57,078 bases of DNA from Candidatus Peregrinibacteria bacterium. GTDB lineage: Bacteria; Patescibacteriota; Gracilibacteria; UBA1369; JACRIC01. The notes below the pieces were generated by a model. It ran no database searches and was not told the DNA's origin. It saw nothing but the letters and a program-made list of their open reading frames with translations. Positions 16,835 through 25,001 of this stretch are shown here, piece after piece. Numbering within the stretch: position 1 is the first letter of the stretch; every line of letters begins with the position of its first letter. The stretch lies in the NCBI GenBank assembly GCA_016188705.1, contig JACPHH010000023.1:25961-83038 (forward strand), in the 5' to 3' direction. The position numbers and the translations under genes are program-made.

Positions 16835-18910
16835 TTAGGGTGCTGCTGCTGGTGCTGTTGTTCCTGCTGCTGGTGCTGTTGTTCCTGCTGCTGGTGCTGT
16901 TATTCCTGCTGCTGGTGCTGTTGTTCCTGCTGCTGGTGCTGTTGTTCCTGCTGCTGGTGCTGTTATTCCTGCTGCTGGTGCTGTTATTCCTGCTGCTGGT
17001 GCTGTTGTTCCTGCTGCTGGTGCTGTTGTTCCTGCTGCTGGTGCTGTTGTTCCTGCTGCTGGTACTGTTTTTTGTGCAGCAGCCATATTTATTACTTCTT
17101 CTGCAGTTGTACCTAAAGCTGTGGCAAATTTTTGAGCATTTTGACTCATTAATATTCCAAGTTCTGCAACATTGTTTATTCTAACTATATTAGTTTTTAG
17201 AGCTTGATCATTGATTAAATATGCCAATGCTTTTTTTGCCCTTGCTAAATCAGAAGATTCGACTTTTATATTGAGTTGTTGCTTTAATCCTAGCTGTACC
17301 GATGACCTGTTGTTACTATCTACGTCTCGATCAATATCTGCCCAAGCTACGCCTGAGCTCCCCATGCCAGGCAGACCGAGTTCTTGGCCCTTTTTATAGG
17401 CTTCTTGCCTTCGTTCTGAGGCTAATCCTGGACCCATCGCTGGCAAAATCGTTCCAAGTTGACCAAGGGATACCTCTACCTTTTTTTCTTCTCCTCCATC
17501 ATGAGCACCATGCATTTGAGTAACGGGGATGCGAATCCAGTAAAGCGGCGTTGTGGCCAGCCAGGAGCCAAAGGCTTTCGTTGTGTCGCGGAGCTTATCG
17601 GTTACGACACTTGCCGTGGTTTTGCTCGCGGCCCCAAAGACACCCATCCAGATAACCACAAGACCCGCGATGGTCGCGAGAAATTGGCCCATCATGCTGT
17701 AAGTTGGAAAAATTTGTGAAAAAAATGAGGTTCCTGAATTAAGGTATTCATTTTTTAAAATCACCGTCGTATTCCCCACCATCGATTCCAGAATCACGTA
17801 ACCAATGCTTAAAGAACCTACCATGAGAATCGGGGCAATGGCATGCTGAATGAACAGTTTTTTAAAATCGAATTCCTCGGCGCCCTGCGCGAGCTGCGGA
17901 ATCACCAAGAAAAGCACCAAAAGCGGTGAGACGGCTATCAGAACCCACAGTATCACCACGCGGAATACGAGAACAATAAAAAACGCGAGTATGGACACGA
18001 CGTACAGAGCGATAATGAGGACATTGCTCAAAAGTTCGAGAAATAGGCGAAAGTATGGATCAGAAATATCTGTATCTTCGGAGTGTTTCTTCAATTCTGT
18101 TGAAACATATTTGAGATCGCCCAATCGCGCTATCTGCGCCGCGAGAACAAAAGCAAGATTTTTATGCGAATAATCACTAAGAAAACTTGTTTTAAAATTG
18201 CTATCAAGTTGTCCATTAGTTGCACATATTCCTTCTAATCCCCACTCTTTGATCTGTCTTTTATCGCTTATCGGCTGACCTTGGTAGGTGCAAAGACTGT
18301 TTGCGATTTCAGTTTCTAGTTGATTCATTGGTTCAGAAAGACTGATAGGGAGAGCTACCAATGATGTCGTGAGTACATTGGTCACATCAAGTACGACTTT
18401 CGCGGCGAGGAAAGAAAAATTGACTGCCACAAGTCCGATAACGATTCTCGGAAGCATGCTTTTTAATACAAATTCTCCTTCCGTTTTACCAAGCACGTTA
18501 TACAGCGCCACAAAAAGCAGAAGAACAACGAATACAACATTGACTATATTTCGTATTTGCACCCAAATTTTGAGGAGTTGATCCTCCATTGTGCCAACTT
18601 TTTGTTTACACGTTATGTTTTCAGTGGTTCCTGATTCAGGCTTGTCATACTCGCAAATATCAGCATCGAAAATAACGCTGCTGTCGAGAAGTTCTCCGCT
18701 TAATATCAGTATCGGCCAAAGAAGAAGATTTATCACCTCCATTCCGATAGAAAGTTTTGATGAAGCTTCGGCGACAAATTTATTTCGCTCCGATTTATAA
18801 TCAGCATAGACAGGCATTGGCATCTGGATCATAAAAAACGCTGTTAAAATTATTCCGCAGACGATTCTGTTTCGATATTTTTTCCGATTTTTACTTCTTT
18901 TTTGTATCAT
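16835..18910 (-). CDS. VirB6/TrbL-like polytopic membrane protein with heptapeptide-repeat tail
   Basis: VirB6/TrbL proteins form the inner-membrane channel of type IV secretion or conjugation machines. The protein has a signal peptide (basic MIQKRSKNRKKYRNR, hydrophobic core, PVYADY cleavage-like site), then six or more membrane helices, including LLLWPILILSGEL, VVFVVLLLFVALYNVLG, IVIGLVAVNFSFLAAKV, ILAFFIVLVFRVVILWVLIAVSPLLV split across two helices, and FLATIAGLVVIWMGVFG. The soluble C-terminal part ends in ten APAAGTT/APAAGIT heptads. The fold assignment rests on topology and the RVVILWVLIAVSPL helix. No VirB4 ATPase or pilin is in the window. Confidence 0.7.
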   Translation of the reverse strand: MIQKRSKNRKKYRNRIVCGIILTAFFMIQMPMPVYADYKSERNKFVAEASSKLSIGMEVINLLLWPILILSGELLDSSVIFDADICEYDKPESGTTENITCKQKVGTMEDQLLKIWVQIRNIVNVVFVVLLLFVALYNVLGKTEGEFVLKSMLPRIVIGLVAVNFSFLAAKVVLDVTNVLTTSLVALPISLSEPMNQLETEIANSLCTYQGQPISDKRQIKEWGLEGICATNGQLDSNFKTSFLSDYSHKNLAFVLAAQIARLGDLKYVSTELKKHSEDTDISDPYFRLFLELLSNVLIIALYVVSILAFFIVLVFRVVILWVLIAVSPLLVLFLVIPQLAQGAEEFDFKKLFIQHAIAPILMVGSLSIGYVILESMVGNTTVILKNEYLNSGTSFFSQIFPTYSMMGQFLATIAGLVVIWMGVFGAASKTTASVVTDKLRDTTKAFGSWLATTPLYWIRIPVTQMHGAHDGGEEKKVEVSLGQLGTILPAMGPGLASERRQEAYKKGQELGLPGMGSSGVAWADIDRDVDSNNRSSVQLGLKQQLNIKVESSDLARAKKALAYLINDQALKTNIVRINNVAELGILMSQNAQKFATALGTTAEEVINMAAAQKTVPAAGTTAPAAGTTAPAAGTTAPAAGITAPAAGITAPAAGTTAPAAGTTAPAAGITAPAAGTTAPAAGTTAPAAAP
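16848..17075. repeat. 21-bp tandem repeat encoding APAAG(T/I)T
   Basis: About ten nearly identical 21-base units (plus strand CTGCTGCTGGTGCTGTTGTTC, one-base variant giving ATT for GTT) at the 3' end of the VirB6-like gene. Unit length is a multiple of three, so copy number can change without breaking the frame. The units code for a flexible Pro/Ala/Gly/Thr tail. Confidence 0.9.
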
Positions 18911-18914
18911 TTTT

Positions 18915-19685
18915 TTATGTAAACATGTCCCAAAATGCCACGGCGCCTCCAGTCGCGATAGTGGCTTTCGCTATAGGATGGAGACGCGACCACCATCCTT
19001 TTTTTCGCGTTTTTTTCTGTCGCTGGCTGTTTTGGTTTTGTTTCTGATCGGGAGGTTGAGAAGGAGAGGCGTTTTTTTGGTTATGTTGCTGGTCTTGATA
19101 CGGTGATTTTTTGTTTTGTTCACGCGAATTTGCCGCTTCATGAGCTGTCATGTTTATTGGACGAGGTATTTGCGGCATTCCTTGATTATTGGCGGTTTTC
19201 TGGTTGCGAGGTGTTTCCTGATTCCGAAGCATTGCCTGATTTCGAGACATTCCATGACTCTGAGGCGTTTCTTCTCTTTGAGACGCCGTTCTATCATGTC
19301 GTGTCATATTCATGCCAGGACCCATTCCGTTCATTGGATCCGAAGGCGATTTTTCTTTTTGAGCGTTTCTGCTTTGAGCGAAGTTGGCGGTGTTATTTGA
19401 ATCCTCTCCCTTCAATGACGGTGAAACATTTTTTTCCGAAGGTTGTGTTTTTGATATTTGCGAACCTGCTGACTGAGACATGTTCGAGCCTGTTGTCGCG
19501 GACATATTTGCAGATGCTCCTTGTAATATAGGAGAACTTATTGTTTTAGGCATGTTTGCAGACTCCTCATGAGACATAGAAGTATCAGTTACGCTTGAAA
19601 ATGCTTCCTGAGTCATGCCTGAAACAGATGACGTATTGATCGGCTCCTCTGCTCTATTTCCTTGTTGTAATGATTTTTGTTCCAT
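18915..19685 (-). CDS. Disordered low-complexity protein with C-terminal hydrophobic anchor
   Basis: 256 aa, rich in Ser, Asn, Gln, Met and Lys over its first 210 residues with degenerate repeats (RNQAMLRNQETPRNQKT). Then comes a basic patch (RQKKTRKKGWWSRLHP) and one short hydrophobic segment IAKATIATGGAVAFW at the end. That layout suggests a tail-anchored protein with a long disordered cytoplasmic arm. The stop lies four bases before the ATG of the VirB6-like gene, so they are co-transcribed and perhaps coupled. No known family. Confidence 0.65.
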   Translation of the reverse strand: MEQKSLQQGNRAEEPINTSSVSGMTQEAFSSVTDTSMSHEESANMPKTISSPILQGASANMSATTGSNMSQSAGSQISKTQPSEKNVSPSLKGEDSNNTANFAQSRNAQKEKSPSDPMNGMGPGMNMTRHDRTASQREETPQSHGMSRNQAMLRNQETPRNQKTANNQGMPQIPRPINMTAHEAANSREQNKKSPYQDQQHNQKNASPSQPPDQKQNQNSQRQKKTRKKGWWSRLHPIAKATIATGGAVAFWDMFT

Positions 19686-19706
19686 AGTTTTATTTCAGTG
19701 ACGGAC

Positions 19707-21563
19707 TTATTCTCCTCGAACTTCATGAATAAAATCTTTCAGTTGCTGGCTACTCGTGATCGGATAATCATCAAGGTGGAAAATAGTAACTTTTAAATAC
19801 AGTTCAACAAGCTTATTTACCGCGTCTTTGTAGTCCAGTCCATCGAGACCCGCGACTTCATCTTTTGGAAAAATAGCTTGAAATTTTTGAAAGGCCGGAT
19901 CCGTTTTTTTTAAATTCATAACTCGCTCAATTTCTGTTTCAGGGTTGGATTTCAGAACCATTCTTTTATTGCCGTCTTCGTCAGTCACTTCCTTCATAAT
20001 GCTCGTATCAACGAACCCTTTTATGGCATCAAAATGATTTTCAAGGTAGGTTCCGACTCCCGCATACAACTCGTACTGGCTGAAAAAATCTCTTAATTGA
20101 TCTTCATGTATGGCTTCTTTCAAAGCTCCCCACCGCGGAGTTGCTAAAAATTTAGAAATGGCTCCCTGGCCCATAATGCCCTCTTTATCCGTTCCATATT
20201 CAATACAGGCAGCCATTATTCCCGCGTGAAAAAGCAGTGACGGATTCGATAAAAAAGTTCCAAAATCCCCCACCCAGCTAAAATTCCAGCCATTCCGCGT
20301 GTAAATGAGGTGGCGATTTACCACGGCGTTGAGCAACAGTCCGACCCCGCTATAGAGCGTGCCAAGCACCAGCGCGCCTCCTTTTGTCGGATTAACGGTG
20401 AATCGATCGAGAAGTCTGCCTCCCTCTTCGGTGCTTCGAATTTGTTGTATTTGCTCTTGTACTTTTTTATTTGCTTGTTCGACTTCCTTTGTAACCGTTC
20501 CATTGTAGAGGTCTTTATACGCGTCGCTTGTTTGGTCCAGTCCTTCCGATTTTCCTATGTCTCTCGCCTCACGCACGGAAAGAAAATTTCTGGTGACCAT
20601 TTCGCGAATCATCTGAGGCGCATGGTCGGGATATTGAGCAAGAATCGTGCTCACGAGTTCATGCTTTTGAGTTCGATCCATCCGATTCACAAAACTTACC
20701 AAAATCGCTTCTTGAGCGATATTTTCTTGCAATTTTTTATTTTTAGCACTTTTATCATCTCTTGTTTTATTAATTTCAACTTTTTTACCAATCTCATCAC
20801 CGACATCAAACACCTGCCGAATGAGATCTGCAAGCGCTTTATGGTCTATTTCTTCACCTTCCCTGAGTGTCGCATATTTTTGGAGAAAAGCCGCGTTTCC
20901 ATCAACTCTACCTCCTTCCGCTGTTTTTTCTTCCGTCATATCGTGCAGTTGGCCATATATTTGCGGAATGACGGCATCCATTTGCTTCATTTCTTTGAGG
21001 TTCAGAGATGGTTTTATCATTTTTTCTTCAACAGCCGCGGCCTCGATTTGAGGTCTTGAAAGACTCGCGTAATATTCAAATGTATTTCTTAAAGTCTCAG
21101 TGATGATATTTAAGTTAAAATCTATATTCGAGGTACATGCCTTACTGTTTTCGTCTCGATTTTTTAATGTAAAATTGCTTTCCGCGAGACCATGCCTTTC
21201 AAGCGTGTCATCGAAAAGTTTGTTTATGAGGTATTTGTTTTCTTCATACACTCGTATTTTGAATCGCGCGTAAAGATCTTCCGCGGAATCCCGTCCGGCG
21301 TCTTCATATTCGCCACCGCTTGAAAAAAATCCATCCATCATTTCTTCCATCGCGTCAAGCGCGTTCTCACGCTTTTCTTCTATTTTTTCCATCCAAGCTT
21401 CTTTTGCTTTTTGCATTTTTTCTACATCTTCTCTGATTTCAACCAAGCCTTGGCGCGCGCTCTGCTCTTCTCCATGGAGTTCGTCTAAATTTTCGCCCGC
21501 ACTCGGCGCTGTGTCATGGCGAGGCGAGATTAAATCTCCGTTATGTTCTACTGATTGGGTCAT
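19707..21563 (-). CDS. Unknown 618-aa helical protein
   Basis: The start MTQSVEHNGDLISP at 21563 leads into a long charged coiled-coil-like region (LVEIREDVEKMQKAKEAWMEKIEEKRE). Several helical segments follow, then at about residues 400-470 two weak hydrophobic stretches (ALVLGTLYSGVGLLLNAV, and LLFHAGIMAACIEYG) that could be membrane hairpins. I see no nucleotide-binding motif and recognise no family. It lies 21 bases upstream of the disordered protein in the same block; function is probably tied to the VirB6-like protein. Confidence 0.7.
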   Translation of the reverse strand: MTQSVEHNGDLISPRHDTAPSAGENLDELHGEEQSARQGLVEIREDVEKMQKAKEAWMEKIEEKRENALDAMEEMMDGFFSSGGEYEDAGRDSAEDLYARFKIRVYEENKYLINKLFDDTLERHGLAESNFTLKNRDENSKACTSNIDFNLNIITETLRNTFEYYASLSRPQIEAAAVEEKMIKPSLNLKEMKQMDAVIPQIYGQLHDMTEEKTAEGGRVDGNAAFLQKYATLREGEEIDHKALADLIRQVFDVGDEIGKKVEINKTRDDKSAKNKKLQENIAQEAILVSFVNRMDRTQKHELVSTILAQYPDHAPQMIREMVTRNFLSVREARDIGKSEGLDQTSDAYKDLYNGTVTKEVEQANKKVQEQIQQIRSTEEGGRLLDRFTVNPTKGGALVLGTLYSGVGLLLNAVVNRHLIYTRNGWNFSWVGDFGTFLSNPSLLFHAGIMAACIEYGTDKEGIMGQGAISKFLATPRWGALKEAIHEDQLRDFFSQYELYAGVGTYLENHFDAIKGFVDTSIMKEVTDEDGNKRMVLKSNPETEIERVMNLKKTDPAFQKFQAIFPKDEVAGLDGLDYKDAVNKLVELYLKVTIFHLDDYPITSSQQLKDFIHEVRGE

Positions 21564-21669
21564 GCTAATAAGTTCATGTTGATAGGTTCATGCCGATGAG
21601 GTCAAATCTCTTTTTATGTTGGAATTTTCAGGATTAGGTATTACGTGATCAATCATTGAAAGTCGAAGT

Positions 21670-22209
21670 TTAAAGTTTAAGAACGCGCGTGAATAAATCA
21701 GTAAAGCTTTCTTCCTTGCCTTCCCATTCAGGTATTTGTCGCGAAAGGCAGGTTCTTATCGGCACAGGATTCTCTCCGTCAAGCTGAATAACTACTTCTT
21801 TAAACATTTTTTCGTTGGTGCGAAAATTCAGCGTTTTTACAAATGGCGGATGGTAGTGGATCCAAAATGTTTTTATCAGGCTGTAGGGATAACATTTTGT
21901 TCCGACTTTAATGCCGATTTCCGAAATAATAATCTTGAGCTGCCGGGGCTGGTGGGTATGTGAAAGATAGTAAACGCCTGCTAAAAGTAAAAAAGCCACG
22001 GCCATTGACCATGAATTCGTCCAAATGCCCCAAAGAACGAGCATAATGGTGATTACTCCTCCCGCCATAAACCATGTGGCGCTTCGTTCATGTTTTATAT
22101 ATTCCGGTGCTTCCCAAACGATAACAGCCTGATCAAAGGCGCCATTGTCTGCTACTTCCTTGGTTTTTTCGTCATTTCGGCCCAATTTTTCCCGAATTTT
22201 TTGTAACAT
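21670..22209 (-). CDS. Small membrane protein with two helices and PH-like C-terminus
   Basis: 179 aa. A charged N-terminus (KIREKLGRNDEKTKEV) and the segment VIVWEAPEYIKHERS precede two adjacent membrane helices (TWFMAGGVITIMLVLWGIW, then SMAVAFLLLAGVYYL). A cytoplasmic beta-rich domain follows (LKIIISEIGIKVGTKCYPYSLIKTF split over two strands, then VVIQLDG) that resembles the bacterial PH domains of the YdbS type. It opens the minus-strand block that ends at 12994. The family match is by pattern only. Confidence 0.65.
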   Translation of the reverse strand: MLQKIREKLGRNDEKTKEVADNGAFDQAVIVWEAPEYIKHERSATWFMAGGVITIMLVLWGIWTNSWSMAVAFLLLAGVYYLSHTHQPRQLKIIISEIGIKVGTKCYPYSLIKTFWIHYHPPFVKTLNFRTNEKMFKEVVIQLDGENPVPIRTCLSRQIPEWEGKEESFTDLFTRVLKL

Positions 22210-22314
22210 TTTTGTTTTGTATTGCGCCTTTTTATTTTCATATTATTTTATCATAAAATCCCTTCTGATACAACTACTTTTATAATTTGCTTACCGCTTT
22301 ACTTTATTTATTTA

Positions 22315-22530
22315 GGAAACCCTGATAAATATGCTTACTACTGCAAATTGCAAAATTCGGCTGCAAAATTTTCAAAGCTCCTCAACGTATCTTATCTGAT
22401 ACGCCTCCTTCACCCCATTCTTCCTTCGCTTCGCTCAGTCCAGAACGGGGACCCCGAAATTCGTCGCTTTTTACATTTTTCGCTCAACATGGTAAAATTT
22501 CATTACGAAGTTACGTTTTTCAGAGGTTCC
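22315..22530. repeat. Family B element, 216 bp, both ends present
   Basis: Left end GGAAACCCTGATAAATATGC, right end inverse ACGTTTTTCAGAGGTTCC, with subterminal CTACTGCAAATTGCAAAATT. TA lies on both sides, compatible with a TA duplication. No coding frame inside is credible. Confidence 0.7.
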
Positions 22531-22556
22531 TATGATAATTTTCGAGTTAGAATTTA

Positions 22557-22640
22557 GAAGCCTTAAGAAAAACATCTTTTCTACTGTAATTGCAAATTTT
22601 GGCTGCAAATTCTTCACTGCTCCAGATTTCGTGACGAATC
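22557..22640. repeat. Second family B copy upstream of proB
   Basis: GAAGCCTTAAGAAAAACATC then TTTTCTACTGTAATTGCAAA and TTGGCTGCAAATTCTTCAC. It lies 27 bases after the preceding element and ends about 60 bases before proB, so the proB 5' region is mostly repeat. Confidence 0.55.
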
Positions 22641-22698
22641 CTTATTCATGGATACGTTCTTAATCCGCGTTGAAGCAGAAACTCACGACCATTTTTTT

Positions 22699-23811
22699 AT
22701 GAAAAAAAAACGAATTGTTATTAAAATTGGCACGAACTTGATTACAACAGAAGACTGCAGTCTTGATACAAAATTTTTAAGCAATCTTGTTGAACAGATT
22801 GCTACTCTCGTTAAAAAAGGCTTCAGCATCACCATCGTTACTTCAGGAGCAGTGGCCTGCGGCAGAAAAATTATTCCTCTTAAAAAAGAAACGAAATTCA
22901 TTCCATACCGACAAGTGCTCGCTTCCGTGGGCCAAAGCGTCCTCATGCACCATTACCTCTCTCTTTTTGGAAAATACGGCATTACCGTTGCCCAAGTGCT
23001 TTTGACGAATTTTGATTTTCAGCAGCGGGAAACATTTCTCAATACGAAAAATATTCTCCACCGTCTTCTTTCTCTCTGCGTCATTCCAATAGTCAATGAA
23101 AATGATGTTACTTCTTATGAAGGCATTGAACTCGGCGATAATGATAATCTCGCAAGCCGTCTCGCGAGCATGATTGATGCCGACACGCTCATTATTTTAA
23201 GCGACGTGGATGGTTTTTTTACCGATAATCCTAAAAAAAATCCGCTCGCGAAGCTCATTCCGCGTGTTGAAAAAATTACGCAAGAAATCGAAAAAATGGC
23301 GCAAACCGTCTCGTCAAAAACGAGCCGCGGCGGCATGCTCAGCAAACTCAAAAGCGCTGAATATGCCGTAACCGCGGGCATTGATAGCTATATTGTTCCT
23401 GGGAAAAAAAAGGATGTACTCATAGAAATTCTCGAAAAAGAACGGCATGTCGGCACTTTTTTCCCTGCTCAAACGAGTCGCAAAGATAGCCGAAAAAAGT
23501 GGATGCAGGCGCAAATCGTGAAGAATGCTTTTTTGGAAATCGATGAAGGCGCGATTCACGCGCTCTGTCATCGAGGCGCGAGTTTGCTTCCCTCCGGCAT
23601 CAGGAAGGTCGCGGGTAAGTTCAAACGTGGCGACGTCATCGAAATTCGCGCTATTGATGGCGATCTTATAGGATTCGGACTCGTGAATTATGACTCAAAA
23701 AACGTCTCCAAAATTCAAGGCAAACGCACTGAAGAAATAGAGCAGCTCCTTGGCACTTTTTTTGATCCCGAAGTTATTCATCGAGATAACCTCTTGATAG
23801 TAAAAAATTAA
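22699..23811 (+). CDS. proB: Glutamate 5-kinase
   Basis: Phosphorylates glutamate in the first step of proline synthesis. The amino-acid-kinase core shows KIGTNLI, TSGAVACGR, NENDVTSYEGIELGDNDNL, LSDVDGFFTDNP and SSKTSRGGMLSKLKSAEYA, all intact. A PUA domain follows (GAIHALCHRGASLLPSGIRKVAGKFKRGDVIEI, given here as its first and last parts). The ATG at 22699 (MKKKRIVIKIGTN) matches the family; an upstream in-frame ATG at 22648 would add a repeat-derived leader. proA and proC are not in the window. Confidence 0.93.
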   Translation: MKKKRIVIKIGTNLITTEDCSLDTKFLSNLVEQIATLVKKGFSITIVTSGAVACGRKIIPLKKETKFIPYRQVLASVGQSVLMHHYLSLFGKYGITVAQVLLTNFDFQQRETFLNTKNILHRLLSLCVIPIVNENDVTSYEGIELGDNDNLASRLASMIDADTLIILSDVDGFFTDNPKKNPLAKLIPRVEKITQEIEKMAQTVSSKTSRGGMLSKLKSAEYAVTAGIDSYIVPGKKKDVLIEILEKERHVGTFFPAQTSRKDSRKKWMQAQIVKNAFLEIDEGAIHALCHRGASLLPSGIRKVAGKFKRGDVIEIRAIDGDLIGFGLVNYDSKNVSKIQGKRTEEIEQLLGTFFDPEVIHRDNLLIVKN

Positions 23812-23825
23812 CGCGCATTTTTGTA

Positions 23826-23947
23826 ACTGCCCACCGTTTTTTTTGAACAAAAGGGCGGGGACTCCATTTTCGCTACGCTTCGCTATGCGCTCAAATGGGA
23901 GTCCCCGCCCTCTTTTATCTGAATAAAAAGCAACAGCGGTGGGCAGG
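23826..23947. repeat. Family C hairpin element
   Basis: The outer inverted repeat GCCCACCG / CGGTGGGC (23829-23836, 23937-23944) encloses a strong inner stem, GGGCGGGGACTCC...ATTT with AAATGGGAGTCCCCGCCC, and a loop GCTACGCTTCGCTATGC. It sits between proB and the VapBC pair and may also end proB transcription. Confidence 0.75.
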
Positions 23948-23961
23948 TACGCATTTTTTGC

Positions 23962-23990
23962 TTGATTTACTGCTTATTATGGTGTAATAT
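23962..23990 (+). promoter_or_regulatory. Predicted promoter of the VapBC operon
   Basis: TTGATT at 23962-23967, 17-base spacer, TAATAT at 23985-23990. Expected transcription start near 23997, about 18 bases before the antitoxin ATG. Confidence 0.5.
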
Positions 23991-24014
23991 TTTGGTGTAT
24001 ATTTATTACCCCAT

Positions 24015-24266
24015 ATGATTACCTTTTTTGAAAAGAAATCTCGAAAAAAAGTAAATTTCATGATTCATCAAGATATTCTCCATCAGCTGAGAATAACGAT
24101 TCCTAATAGAGAAAGAAGTAATTTTGTAAATCATGCTCTTGATGAGGCATTGACGGATTTTAGCAGACAAAAGGCGTCCGAGATGATGGACACGTTTCGA
24201 AAAGAAGTTGGCTTAAAATTATCCGAAAAAAAAATTCGTAAAGCGCGAGAATATGGTCGCAAATAA
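24015..24266 (+). CDS. VapB-like ribbon-helix-helix antitoxin
   Basis: 83 aa. VNFMIHQDILHQLRITIP fits the RHH strand and first helix, ERSNFVNHALDEALTDF the second helix, and the C-terminus KEVGLKLSEKKIRKAREYG a toxin-binding helix. It overlaps the PIN toxin gene by 14 bases, the normal arrangement for translational coupling. The start at 24015 fits the promoter spacing; a later ATG at 24060 would remove the strand. Family by pattern; partner gives the name. Confidence 0.7.
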   Translation: MITFFEKKSRKKVNFMIHQDILHQLRITIPNRERSNFVNHALDEALTDFSRQKASEMMDTFRKEVGLKLSEKKIRKAREYGRK

Positions 24267-24699
24267 GCCTTTGCTTGTGGTTGACGCGTCGGTTATTTTA
24301 AAATGGTTTCTTCATGAGACCACTCCTGGTCAAAACGAAGCCCTTCTTTTACGTCAGGATTTTCTTTTAAAAAAAATTTTTCTTGCTTACCCTCACTATG
24401 CTCTTGCAGAAGTATTCAATATTATGTCTCTCCATTTTCCTCACAACAAGGCTCTATCAGCTTTTTCGCAATTGTTTAACTTCCGCATTCATGACTATCC
24501 AATTACACTCGAACTCGCTTCGCTTGCTCTTGAAATAACTTCGCAATTCACAAAAGTTTCTTTTTATGACGCAGGTTACCATGCCCTAGCTCTTCAAAAT
24601 GGTGGAACTTTTATTACCGCCGATAAAGCTTATTATGTAAAAACTCGCAAAAAGGGCCACATTCTTCTCCTTGATCAATATGAAAAGTTCAAAGCATAG
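24253..24699 (+). CDS. VapC-like PIN-domain ribonuclease toxin
   Basis: A 148-aa PIN domain with the four acidic residues of the metal site: D11 in LLVVDASVILKW, E53 in YALAEVFN, D106 in SFYDAGYHALA and D124 in FITADKAYY. VapC toxins cleave specific tRNAs or rRNA and are held by the antitoxin encoded just upstream. Length and order are standard for the family. Transcribed with the antitoxin from the promoter near 23962. Confidence 0.85.
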   Translation: MVANKPLLVVDASVILKWFLHETTPGQNEALLLRQDFLLKKIFLAYPHYALAEVFNIMSLHFPHNKALSAFSQLFNFRIHDYPITLELASLALEITSQFTKVSFYDAGYHALALQNGGTFITADKAYYVKTRKKGHILLLDQYEKFKA

Positions 24700-24723
24700 C
24701 ATTATAAACATTCCTACGGTTAG

Positions 24724-24756
24724 AGAGCCTTAAGAAAAACATCTTTTCTCCTGTAC
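24724..24756. repeat. Family B end between vapC and rpsR
   Basis: GAGAGCCTTAAGAAAAACATC followed by TTTTCTCCTGTAC, close to the copy at 22557. It lies between two convergent genes. Confidence 0.5.
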
Positions 24757-24760
24757 TTTA

Positions 24761-24961
24761 TTATCTCGTGACAGGAATCAATCCCATAAAACGCGCTCTT
24801 TTTATGGCGCGGCTCAATTTTTTTTGATGATTCAAACAAGTTCCCGTATAATATTTCGGAACAATTTTTGTGTAATAGGAAGTGAATTGTACAAGAACGG
24901 GAAGATTTTTGTAATCAATGTAAGTATTTTTTTTCTGACAGAATTGGCATTTTTTTTTCAT
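24761..24961 (-). CDS. rpsR: Small-subunit ribosomal protein bS18
   Basis: 66 aa, a normal length for bS18, with the conserved C-terminal half TGTCLNHQKKLSRAIKRARF and MGLIPVT. The N-terminus carries CQFCQ and a further Cys-x-x-His (CLNH), so this is the zinc-binding form. It follows rpsF by 40 bases on the same strand. The ssb gene that often sits between them is absent. Confidence 0.95.
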   Translation of the reverse strand: MKKKCQFCQKKNTYIDYKNLPVLVQFTSYYTKIVPKYYTGTCLNHQKKLSRAIKRARFMGLIPVTR

Positions 24962-25001
24962 GATCGTGCATTATTTAATAAAATGGTCGAGAATATTTTT
25001 T

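Noticed and set aside
16848-17075. Possible CRISPR array
   Set aside because: Units are contiguous 21-mers without spacers and code for a regular heptapeptide; no cas genes.
16697-17116. Plus-strand frame of 139 aa made of Cys/Trp repeats
   Set aside because: It is the reverse reading of the 21-bp repeat in the VirB6-like gene; the minus-strand frame has signal peptide and membrane helices.
22222-22557. 111-aa plus-strand frame upstream of proB
   Set aside because: Covers the family B element; no independent coding signal.
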